Both the position numbers and the translations under genes were made by a program. The notes beneath the pieces are model-generated. The model had not been told where the DNA came from. It made no database searches and saw only the letters and a program-made list of their open reading frames with translations. From the NCBI RefSeq assembly GCF_027492855.1, contig NZ_JAPUDY010000068.1:1-64000 (forward strand): DNA of 64,000 nt. The letters are read 5' to 3'. This stretch comes from Acidovorax sp. (lineage in GTDB: Bacteria; Pseudomonadota; Gammaproteobacteria; Burkholderiales; Burkholderiaceae_C). This document shows, piece after piece, positions 60,411 through 64,000 of this stretch (within the stretch, counting starts at the first letter, position 1; each line of letters opens with the position of its first letter).

Positions 60411-62338
60411 ACACCTCGGCCTCTGTCGCTGCCACGCCGCCCTTGGCAGACACGCCGCTGCGCATTGCGCTGCTGGGCAACCCCAATTGTGGCAAGACCG
60501 CGCTGTTCAATCTGCTCACCGGGGCGCGCCAGAAGGTAGCCAACTATGCGGGCGTGACGGTGGAGCGCAAGGAGGGCCTGATGCAGACCGCCGCAGGCCG
60601 CCGCGTGCGTGTGCTGGACCTGCCGGGCGCCTACAGCCTGCATGCGCACAGCGTGGACGAGGCCATCACGCGCGACGTTGTGCGGGGGCGGCGCGCTGGC
60701 GAGCCCTTGCCCGATGTGTTGGTGTGCGTGACGGACGCGACCCACCTGCGGCTGAACCTGCGCCTGGTGCTGGAGGCCCGTGCCCTGGGTCTGCCCATGG
60801 TGCTGGTGCTCAACATGATGGACGTGGCCCGGCGCCAGGGCATAGAGATCGACCGCGAGGCGCTGGCCCGCGAGCTGGGCATGCCCGTGCTGGCCACCGT
60901 GGGGGTGCGCGGGGGGGGCGCTCAGGAGCTGGTGCAGTGGCTGAATGCGGCAAATCTGGAGCACTTGAAGCGCCCGGAGGTGTTGCCCGACGCGGCGGCA
61001 CGGCTGGATGCGGGTGATTTGGAAGCGCAGGCCGATGTCATCCGCACGCACCAGGAGGTGCGGCGCATCATGGACCTGGCGGTGCGGGTGCCCGTGGTCA
61101 GCCTGCGCACCGATGACCGGATCGATGCGGTGGTGCTGCACCCGCTGTGGGGCCTGCTGATTCTGGCGGCCACGCTGTTCTTGATGTTCCAGGCCGTGTT
61201 CAGTTGGGCCGAGCTGCCCAAGTCCTGGATCGAGGGCGGCATGGGCTGGCTGGCGGCGTTGGTCAACAGCCACTTGGCCGACGGCCCCTTGCGCAGCCTG
61301 ATCACCGACGGGGTGCTGGCGGGCGCGGGCGGGGTGCTGGTGTTTTTGCCGCAGATTCTGTTTCTGTTTTTGTTCATCCTGGCGCTGGAAGATTCGGGCT
61401 ACCTGCCGCGCGCGGCATTTTTGCTCGACCGCGTGATGGGCTCGGTGGGGTTGTCGGGGCGCTCGTTCATCCCGCTGCTGTCGAGTTTTGCCTGCGCCGT
61501 GCCAGGGGTGATGGCCACGCGCTCCATCACGCATTGGCGCGACCGGCTGGTGACCATCATGATTGCCCCGCTCATGACTTGCTCGGCGCGCCTGCCGGTG
61601 TATGCGCTGCTGATTGCAGCCTTCATCCCCGAGCGCACGGTGGCGGGCCTGTTCAATCTGCAGGGGGTGGTGCTGTTTGGGCTGTATGTGGCGGGCATCG
61701 TGAGCGCCATGGCCGTGGCGGCCGTGGCCCAACTGGCGCGCCGCGACACGCGGGCCACGCCGCTGCTGATGGAACTGCCTGCCTACCGCTGGCCCAGCGT
61801 GCGCAGCCTGGCGTATGGCTTGTACGAGCGGGCGATGATTTTTATCAAGCGGGTGGGGGGCATCATTTTGGCCGTCACCGTGTTGCTGTGGTTTTTGTCC
61901 ACCTACCCAGCGCCGCCCGAGGGTGCGACCCAGGCGGCCATCACCTACAGTTATGCGGGCCAGTTGGGCCGGTGGCTGGAGGTGATCGTGGCGCCGATTG
62001 GCTTTAACTGGCAGATCGCCATCGCCCTGGTGCCCGGCATGGCCGCGCGCGAGGTGGCGGTGAGCGCGCTGGGCACGGTGTACGCCCTGTCTGCCACGGG
62101 CGATGAGGTAGCTAGCCAGTTGGAGACGCTGGTGGCGGGCTCATGGTCTTTGGCGACGGCCTTGTCGCTGTTGGTGTGGTACGTGTTTGCGCCGCAGTGC
62201 ATATCGACCATTGCTGCCGTGCGGCGCGAGACCAACGGCTGGCGTTATCCGCTGCTGATGCTGGGCTACCTGTTTGCGTTGGCCTATGCCGCCAGTTTTG
62301 TGACCTACCGCGTGGCTCTGGCGCTGGGGGGAGGGTAA
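60407..62338 (+). CDS. feoB: FeoB, ferrous iron transporter with GTPase domain
   Basis: 643 residues. N-terminal G-domain: LLGNPNCGKTALFNLLTG (G1), VTVERKEG (G2 region), LDLPGAYSL (G3) and LNMMDVA (G4). Then about nine membrane spans with two Gate motifs (SSFACAVPGVMATRSI and PGMAAREVAVSALGTVY). It is shorter than E. coli FeoB (about 773) because the spacer and C-terminal cytoplasmic tail are reduced, a form common in beta-proteobacteria. Coupled to feoA by an ATGA overlap and followed by a small Cys-rich gene. Confidence 0.96.
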   Translation: MNTSASVAATPPLADTPLRIALLGNPNCGKTALFNLLTGARQKVANYAGVTVERKEGLMQTAAGRRVRVLDLPGAYSLHAHSVDEAITRDVVRGRRAGEPLPDVLVCVTDATHLRLNLRLVLEARALGLPMVLVLNMMDVARRQGIEIDREALARELGMPVLATVGVRGGGAQELVQWLNAANLEHLKRPEVLPDAAARLDAGDLEAQADVIRTHQEVRRIMDLAVRVPVVSLRTDDRIDAVVLHPLWGLLILAATLFLMFQAVFSWAELPKSWIEGGMGWLAALVNSHLADGPLRSLITDGVLAGAGGVLVFLPQILFLFLFILALEDSGYLPRAAFLLDRVMGSVGLSGRSFIPLLSSFACAVPGVMATRSITHWRDRLVTIMIAPLMTCSARLPVYALLIAAFIPERTVAGLFNLQGVVLFGLYVAGIVSAMAVAAVAQLARRDTRATPLLMELPAYRWPSVRSLAYGLYERAMIFIKRVGGIILAVTVLLWFLSTYPAPPEGATQAAITYSYAGQLGRWLEVIVAPIGFNWQIAIALVPGMAAREVAVSALGTVYALSATGDEVASQLETLVAGSWSLATALSLLVWYVFAPQCISTIAAVRRETNGWRYPLLMLGYLFALAYAASFVTYRVALALGGG

Positions 62339-62343
62339 GGCCC

Positions 62344-62583
62344 ATGGCACAGCAGATCATCGTGGCGCTTATCGTGGTTGTCGCCGCGCTCTATGTGGCC
62401 TGGCGCTATCTGCCGGAGCGCTGGCGCCAGGGCCTGCAACGGGTACATCCCAGCTTGGCCCAGGCACCGGGTTGCGGGGGGAGCGATGGGGGTTGTAGCA
62501 GCTGCGGCAGTTGCGGGGGGCCGCCTGATGCGGATGCCGAAAAGCCGGTCGCCATGCCTGCACGGCGCGGGACAGTGCCGTAG
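62344..62583 (+). CDS. Small FeoB-associated Cys-rich membrane protein
   Basis: 79 residues. One membrane span (QQIIVALIVVVAALYVAW, about 3-20), then a basic stretch and a Cys/Gly cluster GCGGSDGGCSSCGSCGG (about 44-60). This is the layout of the FeoB-associated Cys-rich proteins that occupy the feoC position; they may bind iron or protect FeoB. GGGGGAGGG gives the start 5 bp after feoB. Confidence 0.85.
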   Translation: MAQQIIVALIVVVAALYVAWRYLPERWRQGLQRVHPSLAQAPGCGGSDGGCSSCGSCGGPPDADAEKPVAMPARRGTVP

Positions 62584-62640
62584 TTTTGCTATATTTGTTA
62601 TAGCTGTTAGCGCTTTATGGATGGGCGGTAGAGGCATTTT
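62584..62640. repeat. Family A palindromic repeat after the feo operon (degenerate)
   Basis: TTTTGCTATATTTGTTATAGC then TGTTAGCGCTTTATGGATGG and GAGGCATTTTG. The outline fits family A although the right arm has decayed. Confidence 0.68.
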
Positions 62641-62677
62641 GCCGATTATTTACATGCCTCAGTTGCTTCTTCCTCGT

Positions 62678-62774
62678 CCGTTCGGGCTGAGCCCTTCGAC
62701 GGGCTCAGGACAGGCCTGTCGAAGCCCTGCACGCACGTGGCAAGCCCTGGCTTCGACAGGCTCAGCCCGAACGG
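62678..62774. repeat. Palindromic repeat, family B (composite copy 4)
   Basis: Outer arms begin CCGTTCGGGCTGAGCCC and end GCTCAGCCCGAACGG, with internal CCTTCGACGGGCTCAGG and GGCCTGTCGAAGCC segments: at least three nested family B arms. It separates the feo operon from the convergent HD-like gene. Confidence 0.85.
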
Positions 62775-62841
62775 TTGGATCGGTATCTGAGGTAGGTACA
62801 TAGGCCGGCATATTTCACTCATATCTACGCCCGCATACGGG

Positions 62842-63495
62842 CTACTGGTAGACCTGCCCTTTGCCCAGTGCATGCAACGCCTGCTGCAGATTGGTGCGTG
62901 CCTGTGTTTCCAGGCGCTGGCCAAAATAATCCGTGCCATAGATGCGCGGGCGGTCCAAAAACCCCCGCAGCACGGCGCTGCGCCCCGCTACATAACGCGG
63001 CCAGCGCACAAAAAAATACTCGCGCCGCACGTTGCGCTCGAACTGGCGGTACACCGCGTCGCTCTGGCCGAGGATGGCCAGGTCGATGTCCACCACCCAC
63101 AAGGCGTCGCCTGTGAGCGGGCCGGGGGTGTGGCGGGTGTCCATCACATGCTGGTGCACGGTTTGCGCCAGTGCGTCGGGCAGCCCTTGGCCCAAGATGA
63201 ATTGGCGGGCCTTGTCGGCGCTGCGTGCTTCGTTGTGGCTGCTCCAGGGCCAGTAGATGGCGTCGTGGTACCACAGGGCCAGCTCAACTGCGTGCGGGTC
63301 GGCCAGGTGCGGGCGCACGGCCTGCAGGTGGCGCAGGCAGGCGTGCAAGTGGGTGATGTCGTGGTAGGCGCGGGGCCAGCGGGCCCAACTGCGCAGCAGG
63401 CGCCGGCCCTCGCGCTGCCATGCGGGCGTTTCCCGCGCCAGGGATTGGCCCAGCGCCTGCCAGTGCGCGAGCAGCTCGGCGGCGTGGGCGGGCAT
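62842..63495 (-). CDS. HD-like metal-dependent hydrolase
   Basis: 217 residues. Candidate metal ligands: WPRAYHDITHLHACLRHL (about 41-58) and ELALWYHDAIYWPWSSHNE (HD at about 76-77, then a second His), with later HQHVMDTRHTP and VVDIDLAILGQ. This spread (H...HD...H...D) matches predicted HD-superfamily phosphohydrolases of about 200 residues. Substrate unknown. Its start lies 8 bp before a duplicated fragment of argF. Confidence 0.78.
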   Translation of the reverse strand: MPAHAAELLAHWQALGQSLARETPAWQREGRRLLRSWARWPRAYHDITHLHACLRHLQAVRPHLADPHAVELALWYHDAIYWPWSSHNEARSADKARQFILGQGLPDALAQTVHQHVMDTRHTPGPLTGDALWVVDIDLAILGQSDAVYRQFERNVRREYFFVRWPRYVAGRSAVLRGFLDRPRIYGTDYFGQRLETQARTNLQQALHALGKGQVYQ

Positions 63496-63503
63496 GCGGT
63501 TCT

Positions 63504-63566
63504 TCAGGCCACGCGGCCCAGCAAAAGGTATTCCATCAATGCCTTTTGCACGTGCATGGTGTTTTG
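63504..63566 (-). pseudogene. Duplicated 3' fragment of argF
   Basis: The minus strand encodes NTMHVQKALMEYLLLGRVA followed by TGA, nearly the same as the true argF end NRMHVQKALMEYLLLGRIA (stop at 63665). Upstream of the Asn codon the similarity stops. It is a partial tandem duplication about 100 bp past argF. Confidence 0.85.
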
Positions 63567-63664
63567 GCTACGGCCCGCAGCCTGCGGCTGCTTCACGTCC
63601 GCTACGCGGACATGAGCCTGCGCCGAAACAGGCTGCTGGCGCTGGCGCGCCACTGCATTGCATT

Positions 63665-64000
63665 TCATGCAATACGGCCGAGCAGAAGGTACTCCATGAG
63701 TGCCTTCTGCACGTGCATCCTGTTTTCCGCCTCATCCCACACCACCGACTGCGGTCCGTCGATCACGTCGGCTTCGACCTCTTCGCCCCGGTGCGCGGGC
63801 AGGCAGTGCATGAAGAGGGCGTCGAGCCCGGCGGCGGCCATCATTTCTGCGTCCACGCACCAGTCGGCAAACGCTTTTTTGCGCGCTTCGTTCTCGGCTT
63901 CGTAGCCCATGCTGGTCCACACGTCGGTGGTGACCAGGTCGGCGCCTTGGCAGGCTTCGAGCGGGTTGCTGAAAAATTGATAGCTGCTGGCGCTTATTCC
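63665..64000 (-). CDS. argF: Ornithine carbamoyltransferase, C-terminal part (cut by the window edge)
   Basis: The last 111 codons are present. GADLVTTDVWTSMGYEAENE and ALFMHCLPAHRGEEVEADVI (HCLP, the ornithine-binding loop) identify the enzyme, which makes citrulline in arginine synthesis. Codons at 63972-64000 read GISASSYQFF and are encoded by a family A palindromic repeat, in frame, just before SNPLEACQGADLV. No stop or frameshift is seen, so the gene seems functional with an extra loop. Confidence 0.93.
   Translation of the reverse strand, partial: GISASSYQFFSNPLEACQGADLVTTDVWTSMGYEAENEARKKAFADWCVDAEMMAAAGLDALFMHCLPAHRGEEVEADVIDGPQSVVWDEAENRMHVQKALMEYLLLGRIA
63972..64000. repeat. Family A palindromic repeat inside argF (cut by the window edge)
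   Basis: AAAAATTGATAGCTGCTGGC then GCTTATTCC, close to the copy at 22843 (TTTTTGATAGCTGCTAGCGC, TTATTGAA). It lies within the coding sequence and continues beyond the window. Confidence 0.82.

Noticed and set aside
63567-63664. A small RNA between argF and its duplicated tail
   Set aside because: Two neat hairpins are present, but no promoter or T-run is visible, so they were only noted with the duplication.

Overview
The window looks like chromosomal DNA of a high-GC betaproteobacterium of the family Comamonadaceae, probably Acidovorax or a close relative. This rests on the gene families present, strong G/C bias at third codon positions, and two families of short palindromic repeats scattered between genes; the genus is an inference. 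I saw no rRNA, tRNA, CRISPR array or complete insertion sequence.

Layout. 1-8.2 kb: a purine uptake and salvage block with an ABC transporter (end of the ATPase, two permeases, one lipoprotein and one periplasmic BMP-type binding protein), an Aah1-type adenine deaminase and guanine deaminase. 8.2-16 kb: dcd, a small unknown gene, an ornithine cyclodeaminase-family reductase, pcp, a YpfJ-type zinc metallopeptidase, a SulP-STAS-cNMP transporter and rhlE. 16-27 kb: a full nitrous oxide reduction locus on the minus strand (a DUF2946-like leader gene, nosZ, nosR, nosD, nosF, nosY, nosL and a second NosL-like gene). An FNR-type promoter lies at its head, and a c5-type cytochrome lipoprotein plus nosX diverge from it. 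NosZ reduces N2O, NosR (flavinylated by NosX) feeds electrons, NosDFY and NosL serve copper-site assembly, and the cytochrome may donate electrons. 27-39 kb: apaH, an H-NS-like gene, an XRE/MmyB regulator divergent from a small membrane protein, acnA, and two overlapping PAS-GGDEF-EAL genes. 39-46 kb: an FAD monooxygenase and the prkA-yeaH-spoVR stress module behind a sigma-54-like promoter. 46-52 kb: a MerR regulator/membrane protein pair, an MFS transporter, an MliC-like lipoprotein and the kynA/kynU/kynB tryptophan-to-anthranilate genes. 52-57.7 kb: a YkgJ-type protein, a two-component system, a GNAT gene with a nonsense codon and an S9 peptidase lipoprotein. 57.8-59.7 kb: an A/T-richer patch with three minus-strand genes and at least one convincing integron attC site, so probably gene cassettes without an integrase in view. 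60-64 kb: a Fur-box-headed feoA-feoB-small Cys-rich gene operon, an HD-like hydrolase, and the 3' end of argF with a duplicated tail.

The most unusual signal is a dispersed palindromic element (core like TGATAGCTGCTAGCGCTT). It occurs at least ten times. Most copies are intergenic, but one lies in frame inside acnA, one in frame inside argF at the window edge, and one supplies the end of guaD. The element therefore appears to be tolerated as protein-coding sequence. The cassette patch is the second main point of interest.
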